The notes beneath the pieces were generated by a model, which was not told where the DNA came from, did not search any database, and saw only the letters and a list, made by a program, of their open reading frames with translations. The translations under genes were made by a program, and so were the position numbers. From Ryuthela nishihirai (lineage: Eukaryota > Arthropoda > Arachnida > Araneae > Heptathelidae), in contig JAWZYU010000007.1 in NCBI GenBank assembly GCA_038380435.1, positions 25,709,001-25,773,000 of the forward strand: DNA of 64,000 bases, in the 5' to 3' direction. This document shows positions 11,395-22,604 of this stretch, one piece after another; the stretch's first letter is position 1; the number at the start of each line of letters is the position of its first letter.

Positions 11395-12010
11395 TTGAAA
11401 AAAAATTAAACTAAAGGAAATGTATATTGGTTTCCATAAATTAAGGATCAAGCGTATCTTATGTCAATGGGAGCTAACGTCGAAGCTCTATAACTTCAAA
11501 AACAAGTTGTTGATTTTGTTTTCAAAAATGTGATTGCAGCAAAAGATCGCTATCAGATAAATCAATATCTCGATTTTCAACAATATTCGTTCAGTATTTA
11601 ATGAGTTATGGAGGTTTGAATATTTAGTGATTACAATGTCAGTCTTAAGAAACTTATACAAAACTGAAGAATAGTGAAAGAATTCTTTACACAAACTTCT
11701 AAAATACAAACTTCTTTTATTTAACACTTTGATACAATAATTGTTACTAAGTTTTAATTAACTTCTGAAGTCAATTTTTGTGGCTGACATTGTTATCGCT
11801 AAATATTCAAACTTTCATAACTCATTAAATACTGACGAATATTGTTGAAAATCGAGACATTGATTTATTTGATTGAAATCTTTATCTGCAATCACATTTT
11901 TCAAAACAAAAACGAAAAAACTTATTTTAAAAGTTATAGAGCTTTGACGTTAACTTCCCATTGACTTAACGTAAGGTTGTTCCTTAATTTATGGAAGTCA
12001 GCATATGCAT
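11395..12010. repeat. Long inverted repeat, arms about 250 bp
   Basis: The left arm (about 11420-11660) and right arm (about 11780-12000) are complementary over blocks such as gtgattgcag, tcgattttcaacaatattcg, cagtatttaatgagttatg and gtttgaatattta, with scattered mismatches and small indels. The loop is about 110 bp. Homology fades outward near 11395 and 12010. It may be a foldback element or a decayed hairpin transposon. Nothing coding. Confidence 0.8.
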
Positions 12011-12206
12011 ATTTCAAAAACTTTAATCTAGTCTCATTAAAGGAAACGTATATAGCATCCATTTTCCTTTTATCTTTTAAAAACTTGCTACATAGGATCT
12101 TTAACGGGAAGTTTCCACTAAAAGTAAGTGCAAATTTAATGAAAAGCAACCTTGGGGTCCTTGTGACCTATCCATTTATTCTAAATGGAAAAAAATGAAT
12201 ATCCTC

Positions 12207-12376
12207 TCAAGCAGCTGCTTACCACAGGGGTCTGACAAGGGACTGTCAGTTTTTACGCCATAGTAGAAGGTGTGGAAGGATGGCGGACCTCAGCAGAAAA
12301 AAAAAAATATAGATGTCTTAGCTAGAACCAGGTCCCTTTGATCACTAGCTATGCGTCCTAACCACTCGGTCACCGG
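12207..12376 (-). mobile_element. SINE-B copy, diverged
   Basis: Blocks in order on the plus strand: cagctgcttaccacaggggt, ctgtcag, tttttacgccatagtagaag, ggatggc, an A-run, then the complement of the tRNA-like head (cctaaccactcggtcaccgg). Older than the copy at 62951. Confidence 0.8.
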
Positions 12377-12755
12377 AAGATCTATTCTAACTTACAGAAA
12401 AAAATACCTCAAACAACGTTTCAGTTTCCCAGGCAATAGAATCTCTTTACTATAGAGAGAATTCTGCATCTGTTCGAGGGGGAAATGGCACATCGATCGT
12501 TTGCAGGGACGGAATCTCTTGCTGCCTCACGTTCTCTGAGAAATATGCATGTTCTTAGAAGATGTTAAGCTTCTTTGGCGTCACTATCTGTCAATATTTC
12601 TGCTTTCCCCTGCAAAACTTTCCCCTTAAGCTCACAACTTTTTTTATGCTGCTTGTGGAATTTAGACATAGCAGCTGAAAGGATTGTTAAAGCTTCCTTT
12701 TCTTTGGGAAGAGAATCCTGCTTTCTGACCTTTATCATCATCCCCCAGCGGGTGA

Positions 12756-12880
12756 GGAGATGGGTTCGCTCGGTCGATAGGGTGCCAGCCTTGTAATCCG
12801 CAGTTCCCAAATTGGAATACCTATTCCAGACTTCCGATTATCTTCGCTAAATCCCTGCCCTCGGTCAGAAAGGGGTATAA
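12756..12880 (+). mobile_element. SINE-A, 5' half only
   Basis: A tRNA-like head (ggttcgctcggtcgataggg) and proximal body down to ggtcagaaagggg. Distal two-thirds missing. An old copy. Confidence 0.65.
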
Positions 12881-13082
12881 ATATAATCTGAATGGCGTGA
12901 ATTAGATAGTCAATCACCCAAAAATAAACGTTATTAATGCAAGAATCGATCAATTTACATGATTATCTAATTTACACCATTTCTAGTAATGTTAAAGTTA
13001 CCATTCCCAGCTGTTGATAGTGCCACGAGCGACAAAATCGGAAACATTTATAGTCACATTTTAGGTGAAACATGAGCTAGCT

Positions 13083-13140
13083 CTTGATAGTTTAGTGGTT
13101 AGAACAACAGGCAGCGTGGGTTCGAGTCCCACTCAGAACG
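13083..13140 (+). repeat. tRNA-like fragment
   Basis: agtttagtggttagaacaac followed by GGGTTCGAGTCCCACT resembles a tRNA D-arm/A box plus T-arm/B box, with the intervening anticodon region shortened. Probably the head of an unrecognised SINE or a pseudo-tRNA. Confidence 0.5.
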
Positions 13141-13489
13141 AAACGTATTTTTTTTCAGCAAAATTTTGAATCTCAAGTTGCCTGTCTCTCTGCTTTGTAT
13201 AACATGGTATAAACACGTGATGTGTTTATGCACTGAAGGTGCAATCTCTTTCATGGAGAGTCTATTCCTTTATTCTAATGCTACTCATTAGAATAGATTA
13301 ATAGGTCACAAGGATTTTCATCAATAAATGGAAATTGCACTTACTTTTAATGCGAACTTCTCATTAAGGATACCTATTAGCAAAAAGATAGAAATTATCA
13401 CGATTATTCAGTAATACCGATTTTGCATGTATCTATTACATATTTTAGAGAGTTCGTTGTCTGTTTAGATGATCAGAGCTAAGACCACC

Positions 13490-14573
13490 TGATTGTATCA
13501 TTATCCTCATCCTCAAGCAGCCATGGGCTACGGAGGTCCAACCAGACCGTGCAATTTAGTTCTCCAAGCAAGTCTATCCTGAGCTACATCTACAGCATCT
13601 GGCCACTGCACACCAATTCTAATAAGGTCCTGTTTGACATTGTCTGCCCACCGCATCCTAGGTCTCCCCCTCTTTCTGAGGCCTTTAGGCACACTGTTCA
13701 TAACCCTATTCGCCAATCTATAATTATTCATACGTACAACATGGCCAAACCAACGGAGTCTCTGCAAAATACGCTGCTTAAAGGAGGTTGCAAACTCTTT
13801 TGCCTAACCTCATCATTGGTTACAAAGTTGAACGACCTAATGCCCAAGATACTGCGTAAGCATCTGGAATCAAAAGCATCAAGTTTCCTGTTATCTTGTT
13901 TACAAAGTTCCAAGTTTCACTACCATAACTAACCCTAGAAAGAACCAAAGTATTATACAGCCTAATTTTAGTCTTTAGTTGTATACGCCTATTTCTCCAC
14001 ACTCTCCATAGATTCTTAAAAGTCCCGGCAGCAATCCCTATTCGTCTGTTAATCTCATGCTGCACATCACCATTATCTGTTACATAGCTCCCAAGATAAT
14101 TAAACTGTGACACCTGCTCAAGACTGCAACCATTCAGATTAACTGAATCACAACCTGCCTGACCAATTTTCATCACTTTAGTTTTCTCTCTGTTTATAAT
14201 CAAACCTACTCTACTTACCAGTTTCATCAACAGCTCGAATGAAAGAGTTCATCTCATCAACATCATCTGCCAAAAGAGCTTAATCATCAGCATAATCTAA
14301 ATCAGAAATTGTCGTATCTCCAGTCCATTTAAGGCCAAAATCTTTCCCTTGAAGTGAATTTCGCATAACATAATCAATAACCAAGCTAAAGAGAAAAGGA
14401 GACAAAATGCACCCTTGTCGAACACCAGAAGTAATGCTAAACCAATTGCTACAAGCCTTACCAACTCTCACACACGACTCAGTGTTATTATAGAGAGCTT
14501 TCATTATGTTAACTAACTTGTCTGGTATACCATATGATTTCACAATCAACCACAAATTATGTATACGGAGCAT
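13490..14573 (-). mobile_element. 3' part of a LINE with APE-type ancestry (copy of the 30.2-32.9 kb element)
   Basis: Minus-strand homology to the plus-strand copy at 32558-32852 is nearly perfect over 14280-14573, including GVRQGCILSPFLF and DLDYADD of the reverse transcriptase palm. Downstream come thumb-type sequence (LGSYVTDNGDVQHEINRRIG at about 14040-14100) and a terminal domain with WFGHVVRM and RKRGRPRMRWADNV (13528-13767), typical of this kind of LINE. The frame breaks once or twice (near 13860 and 14230-14280). The 3' end near 13490 is a GATGAG-type tail. The 5' end is truncated at 14573. Confidence 0.85.
13528..13767 (-). pseudogene. C-terminal domain of LINE reverse transcriptase protein
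   Basis: The 79-residue open end of the LINE protein. It contains LRWFGHVVRM and the basic block RKRGRPRMRWADNVKQDL, which recurs at the end of APE-endonuclease LINE proteins. It is separated from the upstream RT segment by a frameshift and cannot be a gene on its own. Confidence 0.75.
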
Positions 14574-15736
14574 ATATTTTTATTCCATTGAATCCGAAAT
14601 TTGTTATCATCGAAGTTCATATATGAGTATTATCCAGGCTTGGGCAACAAATAATGAAGTGTCTATAATTTCGCGTTTTCCACAGTTGCTGCTATTCGCT
14701 AAACGATATCTGAGAAGATTGCTTGGATTGGGTCAAAAATTTAAACGTGAGCAAGTTACTAAAGTTTCCATACTTCTTGAGACAAAAATATCAGTTGATT
14801 TTATATGAAATCGAGTTGGTTTATGAGAGCAGATTTGTCAGCACAGAGTAATTCCATTTCGTCCTCAGATCTCTGCCTTATATAATGTAAACTGATATCC
14901 TCCGCATGAGAAAAAATATCTCAGCACTTAGTGTTTCTGTCTGCTGGTCTTTCAGATACGCCTTGAAACGAGTCCTATTGCTTAACTGTTATGTGACCAC
15001 TCCAATGGAAGTGGTGGAATTCATTGGTCTGTAGTATATTCAAAGTTTTTATAGGTAAAGGAATTTTTTTGGTTTAGAAAGCTGTTAATAAAATTTTAGG
15101 ATTTGCATTTTATGATGACTCTTCCTATAGTTTTAGTGACCCACGCCGAAGGAAAATGCATAATTTCAAATGAACATTTTAAACGATTATTCTTGCTAGA
15201 TATTTGAAATTTCGGTGATCAAGAGATTTAATTGACAGCAATGATTTGCTCCCTTACCCCAGAGAGATGAATAAAAAAAAGCAATTAAAAAATAGATATA
15301 TATTAAAACTGTTTTTCAAGTTGTTAATAACGAAATATTTGCGTTTCCCGAGGCATTTATTTGTTCGAATTTCTTGCGCCAGAGGGTGCTTATAATCGTA
15401 AAACGGCAAATTCTTTCTAACTCAATTGTAAGTACAGAGAATTATCTATTGTCACAGAGATCAATAAATAATTTGCGGAAAAAATTAGCTTTTCCGATGC
15501 TCGTGACAAGAACCGTCTTCTCTCAAGATTAATGCTGGAGTTTTTGTAGACAGGTGTTTCTGTCGACCTGTCGGGGTTAGGATCTTTTTCGCTTACTGTG
15601 TGAGAGTGTGTACAGAAGGGTACTCGCGTCTACCTGGTCAGGATATTGTTACTAAGTTTCCAATAAAACAACTCAGGTGTACTATTATATGTACGCTTTT
15701 AGACGTACGAATTCACAGCTAATCACTGATTTAATG
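14574..15736. other. Unassigned interval
   Basis: No domain, tRNA or named repeat seen. A 100-residue frame at 14506-14808 (+) overlaps the end of the LINE antisense and then runs into AT-rich sequence. Confidence 0.35.
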
Positions 15737-16087
15737 AATATTCATCCACTATCAAGCTGTTTTTTAAGTGACAGGAGAAGATTAGTGTAGAGGAAATATT
15801 GTCTTGAGCTGGGTGGGATCTGACCCCCACGAACTCCTGATAACATGTCAGTTGCTCTGACCACTGAGCTACCATCAGCTGATCAGTCTCTCCTCTACTG
15901 CTGATGTTTATGCTATACTCCATCTGCTCAATCACAGTCTTTTGAGTGCATCTGTCTTTTGGGAGTAGAGAAAAAAATGTCTTGAGCCTAGTGAGATCTG
16001 AACCCACTTTCCCGTCTCAAGACAGTATTTCTTCTACACCCATTTTCTCCTGTCACTTAAGAAACAGCTTGATGGTGGATGAATGTT
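15737..16087 (-). mobile_element. Inverted-arm element with a tRNA-like core
   Basis: The ends are inverted over about 70 bp: attcatccactatcaagctg and aagtgacaggagaa on the left match ttctcctgtcactt and cagcttgatggtggatgaat on the right, and the homology continues inward through gaggaaatattgtcttgag. Between them, the minus strand has a tRNA-like sequence (GGTAGCTCAGTGGTCAGAGC, then GGGTCAGATCCCACC at 15810-15880). The right arm has a second T-arm-like block (GGGTTCAGATCTCAC). No transposase. The architecture parallels the elements at 23075 and 55833. Confidence 0.7.
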
Positions 16088-16429
16088 AATTAAATATGTA
16101 CACTTTATTTCCAGAATATTTACAAATAATATGTGTACAACAAATAGTGACTGTCCACTCGGTACAGTCACTCACTTTGATCATAACAATTGTCATAACG
16201 CCCCCCCCCCTTCTGTGTTAGGGGTCGTGATGAAGTTAGGGGCAAACTTATAAAAAAGAGGGGATTCGAAAAAAAAAACAGCGTTGTAACTTTAATCCAG
16301 TAATATTACGCATTAGTACACTTCACAAAAGTTATTTAAACAAATAACACATTTATTTATCTTACTTCATTAACAAAACTTCGAAACGTTTTAACACAAG
16401 AACAAGTTTGCTTGACACCTTTTGTCGGG

Positions 16430-17350
16430 AGGTTCCACATCAGCGAAATCTGCGCTGTTCGACTCTTCGAAACTTTTCATGGCTCTAGACCAAACAGTTC
16501 AATCGCATAGTTTAAACACAATGTTCGTGCAGAGCCCAGAACATCAACGACTCCAAGGGCTGTCTTGAAGCACGTGGCAGCGACACTTTTAAGTTACTTA
16601 ACTTCGGACACCAGATTAAATAAAACTGACCTTTACCTATCATGCTGATGTGTACGGGAAACGCTGCACCTTTCAGACAGCGCGCTCCAGCACAGCGTCC
16701 AATAAGTTGGCATCTCGCCAGACCGCTATCGCTTCCTTCATACAGGTGCGCGGTCGATCTCAAGCATTGCAGCGGACCCGAATTTCTACGACTTTCTTCA
16801 GCGACGTTCCAGCAAAGAGTGTCTTTTTTCCTCACCTTGGTCTCTCCTCTTGTTTTTCTAAAGGTCACCACCTGCAGAATCGTGGTCCTTTGTCATTGGT
16901 GGGTGCTGCCGAGGTGCGAAACTTTTCAGCCCAGGTGGGGCTTGTTTAACCGTTCGCGGGTCACGTAGCCACCATCATCCGGGATCCAAAATACCTAAGG
17001 CTGGAATTCCAATGCCGGTAGCGGCATCCTCTTCGTGGTCGAATGGCGAACAAAAGTGCGAAAAGGATGGACACTGTTGGTTCGTAAAGATGGTAGACGA
17101 GGTTCTATCGCCGTCAGCACGTCTTGTCCACACTTTTACACAAAAGGTGGTCACGACACAGGCTGCGCAGAGCTTCAGCTGTCGCACCTCTAGATACGAC
17201 GAAAAAGGGCTAAAAACAAAGCCTCAGACAAACCTGACATACAGACTATCGCGTTCCGGTACGCAACTATCAGTTCAAAACTGCTCTCTCGTTCGAAAGA
17301 GCCGCCAGATGTGCTAATGTGATGTCTTCTTCGGGGACCTTAAGGTATCT
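16430..17350. other. GC-richer island of unknown nature
   Basis: Composition is visibly more GC- and CpG-rich than the flanks, and open frames occur on both strands (for example 16512-16871 minus, 16642-16968 plus and 17012-17317 plus). None shows a domain I recognise, and none runs the length of the island. It could be decayed coding DNA of a foreign or mobile element, a promoter-like CpG region or a relic exon. I cannot decide from sequence alone. Confidence 0.3.
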
Positions 17351-18880
17351 CTGCCAATGAGACGTGGACACAATTTTCAATGCCATGTCAACTCTCATGT
17401 TCCCATGTATGGAGGCGATGGGGTTTAAACCAAACACACATGCTGCATTTCTTTACCCAGCCCCCAAACTGGATCAATTGCTGGCACTAGGTGAAATAGG
17501 TGATCCTGGCTCTCTCCTTTTCCACCATAGCTGACCCTCTACAGTGTCCATTTAAACCATTGGCTCTGCCATTTATCCATTAAATGGTTTTGTGGAAAGA
17601 GGTTTCGCCGACGTACAGGATTCCATTCCGTCTGTCCAGATATATGCCAGAGTATTCTACCTCTCAACTAACGACAGCTCTCTCTTTTTCTTCACTAATA
17701 TAACTTATCACTCTTCCCGTGATTTCGGCGCCATCTATGATCTGGGACGGCAACAATTTCTTTTTACGTTGCGCTGAGTCGTAACCTTTGAGAACAAGGC
17801 CATTGCAGTCTAAACTGACGTCACATCCTGTGGATTCACAGTGCATCCTGCGCACGTAGTTCTATCGTAGCAAATCGAGAATTTACTTTTTTCATAAGAT
17901 CGGGAGGGCATTTTTGTTTGGTACTGAGCTCAAAAACTGATTGACATGGTATTATTATATGGTATATATGTACATTAGAGTAATATTTCTATGGCAAACC
18001 TTAAAATAAGGAAGACGTTGAAACTAAAATAGATCTTGATTTGTAATTGTGCTAAATTGATGACTCAAAATGTAATCGTCGTTTAACGTTCTCTGAAATT
18101 GTAGAACGATATATAAATTACCAGGAGCGTCATAATCGGTTGTACGTATAATTACAATGACACAATATGTTTAAAAATTAAGTTAAATGCAAATAATTAC
18201 TCGGTTTTATATTAACAAAAATAAAATCATTTCCTTCACATATTTTTCGCGATAAATGCTGTCAATAACAGATGCAGTTTTTTGTACCATTAATAATATA
18301 ATCGTGAAATTGTTATGGAAAATTAGTGTGTTTTATTAAAAAGAGCAAAAAACACACAAAATTTATTCAGAACAATTTTATTGGCAAATGTGAGCTAAAA
18401 ATTAATGATATACTGTAACAGCTTTAGCTGTAACTATTTCAGTTAGTTATGATTTAATTTCAATACTTTTTCTTAGTGATTAGACTGAATTTATAGGAAT
18501 ATTGAGCTGTATTTTTTTCTGAACTCTCATTAAATTTGAATAATATTTGCACATGGATACAACCTTCCGATGGAATACATATTCAAAAACTAACAGGAAA
18601 AGTGCATCTAAACTTTAGAAACTACAATTTACTGCAAGCACACACACATATATATTTTGGTTTACAAAGCTACCTTTAAATCTATGACTAAAGATTTGAC
18701 AAAAAATCGCTCAACTAACCTCCCAAATGTAAAGAAAATAGTCTCTAATCAATCTTCGATTGTTAAAAAAATAATTCTATGCACTCTGGTAAAGAAAGAT
18801 TAAATCATTTAGGCATACATCTTTTCAGATATAAGCCAGTAGTGTAAGACCACTAACCTAACAGACTCTGCCTTTTTTCC
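17351..18880. other. Unassigned interval
   Basis: Nothing recognised. AT content rises sharply after 17880. Confidence 0.35.
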
Positions 18881-18892
18881 ACTAATATAACT

Positions 18893-18963
18893 TATTAGTT
18901 TAGTGGTCTTAGAACACTGTGGCATGTACCTGGAGAGATATGGTTCAAATCCCACATGCCAGA
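18893..18963 (+). repeat. tRNA-like sequence
   Basis: Reads as tRNA-like: ttagtttagtggtcttagaa (D-arm/A-box region), acactgtggcatgtacctgg (anticodon arm), then a B-box-like ggttcaaatcc and catgcc. No matched acceptor stem is visible, so it is probably a retroposed or transposon-borne derivative. The plus-strand upstream 18848-18868 (gtaagaccactaacc) is an inverted partial copy of the D-arm. The central part (agaacactgtggcatgtacc then tggaga) closely matches the 33-bp repeat unit of the array at 23.1-24.2 kb. Confidence 0.55.
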
Positions 18964-19253
18964 AAAACTGTTTGTCACAAAACTATTAATATCAAAGCCA
19001 GCAGTTAACCCTGTGGATACTATTTATTGAGGGTAGACAACTTTCTCTTTTTGACACTAAGACATTTTTTCTTATTTCCTAAATTCTCTAACAAACAATC
19101 ATTTTTTATCTTGCAAAAATTGTTTAAAAATACATTTGTTGAACACCAGATAATAATTAAAGATAAAATCCCGCCAACAAACACACAAGCAGCTACGGGG
19201 TGTCAAGATGCTAGATCGACGAATGCTGACGTCAGAACGTGTGACGTCACCAG

Positions 19254-19641
19254 TTGGGTTGGGTTGTTTTACCTCTGAGCGACACTTTTTTGCACACCAT
19301 GGGCTAAATGGTCAGTTCACATGGACCCCGAAGGCTCAGAGAAGGTTGGGGGAGGGGACCCACTGGAATAGCTGTTGGGAGACAGATGGTAGCCTCCCGT
19401 CAAGGCCATCCAGCGTGTTCTTTAACGTGCACAGGGTATGGCTCTCCTGCACACGGGGCCACGGCTTAACGTCCCATCCGACGGACGGCGGCCTTTCCAA
19501 GCCCATCGGTGTCCCCTATTGACCGTGGGCAGGGCGGGGAATTTTGCGGAGATAAATCTCAACGCTGACCCAGCTGGGACTCGAATCTGGGAACTACAGA
19601 TTACGAGCCTGGCTCGCTACCGACTGAGCCACCCCCGCCCC
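19254..19641 (-). mobile_element. SINE-A, full length, young
   Basis: Complete and close to consensus. Flanked by a perfect 11-bp target duplication, gacgtcaccag (19243-19253 and 19642-19652). The head at the right-hand end has intact A- and B-box-like motifs (one change, ggttcgag to gattcgag on the element strand). Confidence 0.95.
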
Positions 19642-19765
19642 GACGTCACCAGGGAAAAGGCCTTGAGTCTCAATGGTTATTGCTGAGTACGATGTAAATA
19701 AATAAATGAGTCATTTCACACTATTGGCGATTTTAATGATTTAATCAATAAATAATAACCACAGC

Positions 19766-20330
19766 GAATATTTTTCAACTAGTGATTTCTCTCTTTAATT
19801 CTACTACGAATATTTTTCAACTAGTGATTTCTCTCTTTAATTCTACTACGAATATTTTTCAACTAGTGATTTCTCTCTTTAATTCTACTACGAATATTTT
19901 TCAACTAGTGATTTCTCTCTTTAATTCTACTACGAATAATTTTCAACTCGTGGCTTCTTCCCCTGATTCTGCTGCGAATAAGTTGCATTTGATTTCATGC
20001 CTTTAATTTTACCGAGAATACGTTTCTTTTGATGTTTCGGTGTTTAATTTTACTGCAAAGAATTTTAACATTTTCTTAAATTAATCCTGTTCCGAATTAA
20101 CAATTTCTACCTTTTAAATCTTCTGTGAATATTTTTAAGTAGTGTCACCTTTATTGCGAATAATTTTAATCTTTACTTTATTGCGAATAATTTTAAGGGA
20201 TGACTTTAATATTTAATTCTAATGAAAATTGTTTCAAACATCAGTCTTCCCTTGTACTATAATTTTTCTTCTTTAATTCAACTACGAATGATTTTAATTA
20301 GTCACGTCTGACTTTTATTATACAGCTGTG
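19766..20330. repeat. 42-bp minisatellite with a degenerate tail
   Basis: Four to five near-identical 42-bp units (cgaatatttttcaactagtg, then atttctctctttaattctac and ta) start at 19766, 19808, 19850 and 19892. From about 19934 rightwards the same gaata-tttt-aa...ttaattcta pattern continues with increasing mismatches to about 20330. The homogeneous left end and decayed right end suggest a recent local expansion of an old array. Its translation as a repeated 14-residue peptide is incidental. Confidence 0.9.
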
Positions 20331-20360
20331 CTTCTTAACTGATGTCCTCTGTTATTAACT

Positions 20361-20743
20361 CGGGGCGGGCGTGCTCAGTCGGTAGCGCGCCGGGCTCGTA
20401 ATCTGTAGTTCTCAGGTTCGAGTCCCAGCAGGGTCAGCGTTGAGATTTATCTCCGCAAAATTCCCCGCCCTGCCCACGGTCAGTAGGGGACACCGATGGG
20501 CTTGGAAAGGCCGCCGTCCGTCGGATGGGACGTTAAGCCGTGGCCCCGTGTGCGGGAGAGACATACCCTGTGCACGTTAAAGAACACGCTGGATGACGTT
20601 GACGGGGGGCTATCATCTGTCTCCCAACATCTATTCCAGTGGGTCCTCTCCCCCAACCTTCTCTGAGCCTTCGGGGTCCATGTGACCTGGCCATTTAGCC
20701 CATGGTGTGCAAAAAAGTGCCGCTCAGAGGTAAAACAACCCAA
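20361..20743 (+). mobile_element. SINE-A, full length, young
   Basis: A complete copy with a perfect 14-bp target duplication, ctctgttattaact (20347-20360 and 20744-20757). The target is the edge of the AT-rich 42-bp array remnant. Confidence 0.95.
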
Positions 20744-21302
20744 CTCTGTTATTAACTTCGGTGTAAAAGTTTTTAACTGGCTAGTTTTGCCTTTTTGTTT
20801 TTACTAAAGACAATTCTAAACGTTTTTGAACCATTAGTTTTCTCTTTAAACAACGTCTTCTTCCACAAAAGTTCATTTGGTATTCTAAAAAAGAAGAAAA
20901 ATCAAAAAGAAAATTGAGGTTCAATGGTTGATATGCTACTAAAGTTTCTTCTGCAAAAGATACTAAAATATTGAGTCTAAGGTTGCTTCTTTTATTTTGC
21001 TTTTCGTGAAACTAATCTACCAGAAAATCAACCAGCGAACTTTTTAACGTTATTGCATAGATATATTAGAGGGTTTAAGCATCAGCGATATAGTACAGGA
21101 AGTAAAAAAAGAATCGGAGAACAAATCGTTTATTTGCAAGTTTCTTTTTTCAACTAACCTGCTGGCTTGTTCGGTATCTTCTTCCTGAATTGACTTTGGC
21201 ATTTAGCCAGAAAACCTTTGCTGGAAGGGAATGTGTGGTAGTTATTAAGGAGAGAGGTGTTTCAGAAAAATAGACAAAACTTAAAAATATGTCGCATATG
21301 CT

Positions 21303-21679
21303 TTTTTTACCTCTGATAGACACTTTTTTGCATACTATGGGCTAAATGACCAGGTCATATGGACCCCGAAGGCTCAGAGAAGGTTGGGGGAGGGACCCAC
21401 TGGAACAGCTGTTGGGAGACAGATGGTAGCCTCCCGTAAGGACATCCAGCGTGTTCTTTAACGTGCAGAGGGTATAACTCTCCTGCACACGGGGCCACGG
21501 CTTAGCGTTCCATCCGACGGACGGCTGTCTTTCCAAGCCCATCGGTGTTCCCTACTGACCGTGGGCAGGGCGAGGAATTTTGCGGAGATAAATCTCAACG
21601 CTTTCCCAACAGGGGACTCGAACCTAGAAACTACAGATTACGAGCCTGGCGCGCTACCGACTGAGCCATCCACGCCCCA
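21303..21679 (-). mobile_element. SINE-A, full length
   Basis: Runs from the ttacctctgatagacact 3' end to the complement of the tRNA-like head (gactgagccatccacgcccc). Only the tRNA heads and about 5 bp separate it from the oppositely oriented copy at 21685, so the two form a large head-to-head inverted pair. Confidence 0.9.
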
Positions 21680-21684
21680 GGTAA

Positions 21685-21963
21685 GGCAGGGGTTGGTTCA
21701 GTCGATAGCACGCCAGGTTCGTAATCTACAGTTCCCAAGTTCGAGTCCCAGCTGGGTCAGCGTTGATATTTTTCCCGAAAAAACTTCACGCCATGTCCTA
21801 AATCAATAGTCGACTCCGATGGGCTTGGAAAGGCCGCCCAACATCTGATACGACGTAATGCCTTGACCTTGTGTGCAGGAGAGCCATATACCCTGTGTAT
21901 TTTAAAGAACACGATAATGACCTTTATGGGAGGCTACCGTCTGTCTCCTGTCTAGTGGGTTTC
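21685..21963 (+). mobile_element. SINE-A, 3' truncated
   Basis: The head (ggttggttcagtcgatagca) and body run to the CTGTCTCCTGTCTAGTGGGT region, then the homology ends. More diverged than its inverted partner, so the pair is two insertions and not one inverted duplication. Confidence 0.85.
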
Positions 21964-22357
21964 ATCATTGGTTAGTAACATAATCTATATATATATATAG
22001 AAATAACTTTCATCATGTCGGTTTGATCATTTCTAGTTGACCATTGTCTTGAGAGAGTGATTTCTTTTAAAATTGTATTCTCGAATAAAAATCAGCAATA
22101 ATTAGTTCACACCAGTTTAATGCAGTAATGGAGGTCATCCCATACAAAAACCAAGAATCACTTGAAAATTCGACAAATTTAGAGCTTAATTATATTTTTG
22201 CTTATGCAAGCTAGATTATTATTTTGCGTCATCCAGTTTTCTTCAAAGTATTTTATGTACTTTCTAAACATAGTTTCCACTAATGAAAGGAAATAAACTG
22301 GCATACCTATAAAGAGAAAGTTACATGAAGCGCATTCAGTATATGTTTGAATTACTT

Positions 22358-22604
22358 TGGGTTGGGTTGTTTAACCTCTGAAAGGAATTTTTTGGCGCAC
22401 AATGGGCTAAATGGCCAGGTCACAAAGATCCCAAGGGCTCACAGAAGGTTGAGGGAAGGCCCCACTGGACAGCCGTTACGAGACAGATGGTTGCCTCTCG
22501 TCAATGCCATCCATCGTGTTCTTTAACGTGCATAGTGTATGGCTTTCCCGCACATGGAGCCATAGCTTAACGTTCCATCCGACGGACGGCGGCCTTTCCA
22601 AGCC
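22358..22604 (-). mobile_element. SINE-A, tRNA head missing
   Basis: The 3' two-thirds are present (ttgggttgggttgtttaacc through cggcggcctttccaagcc). It ends at the same block as the fragment at 3757, within about 30 bp. Confidence 0.85.

Noticed and set aside
12140..12195. SINE-A fragment
   Set aside because: Only a gggtccttgtgaccta match of about 16 bases. Too short to distinguish from chance or shared repeat.
15805..15880. Functional tRNA gene on the minus strand
   Set aside because: A- and B-box-like motifs are present, but acceptor stem pairing is not convincing and the sequence lies in an inverted-arm element.
16512..17317. Overlapping open frames in the GC-richer island as candidate exons
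   Set aside because: Both strands are equally open, with no domain and no consistent splice-site pattern. Kept as an unexplained island.
19208..19522. Recurrent open frames of 80-105 codons with the same protein (MGCFTSERHFFAHHGLNGQ start), also at 8630, 10359, 20480, 40968, 50372 and 62007
   Set aside because: They lie exactly on SINE-A copies, in either orientation, and another frame on the same copies gives a second shared protein (MARSHGPRRLREGWG type). Conservation reflects young SINE copies, not selection on a protein.
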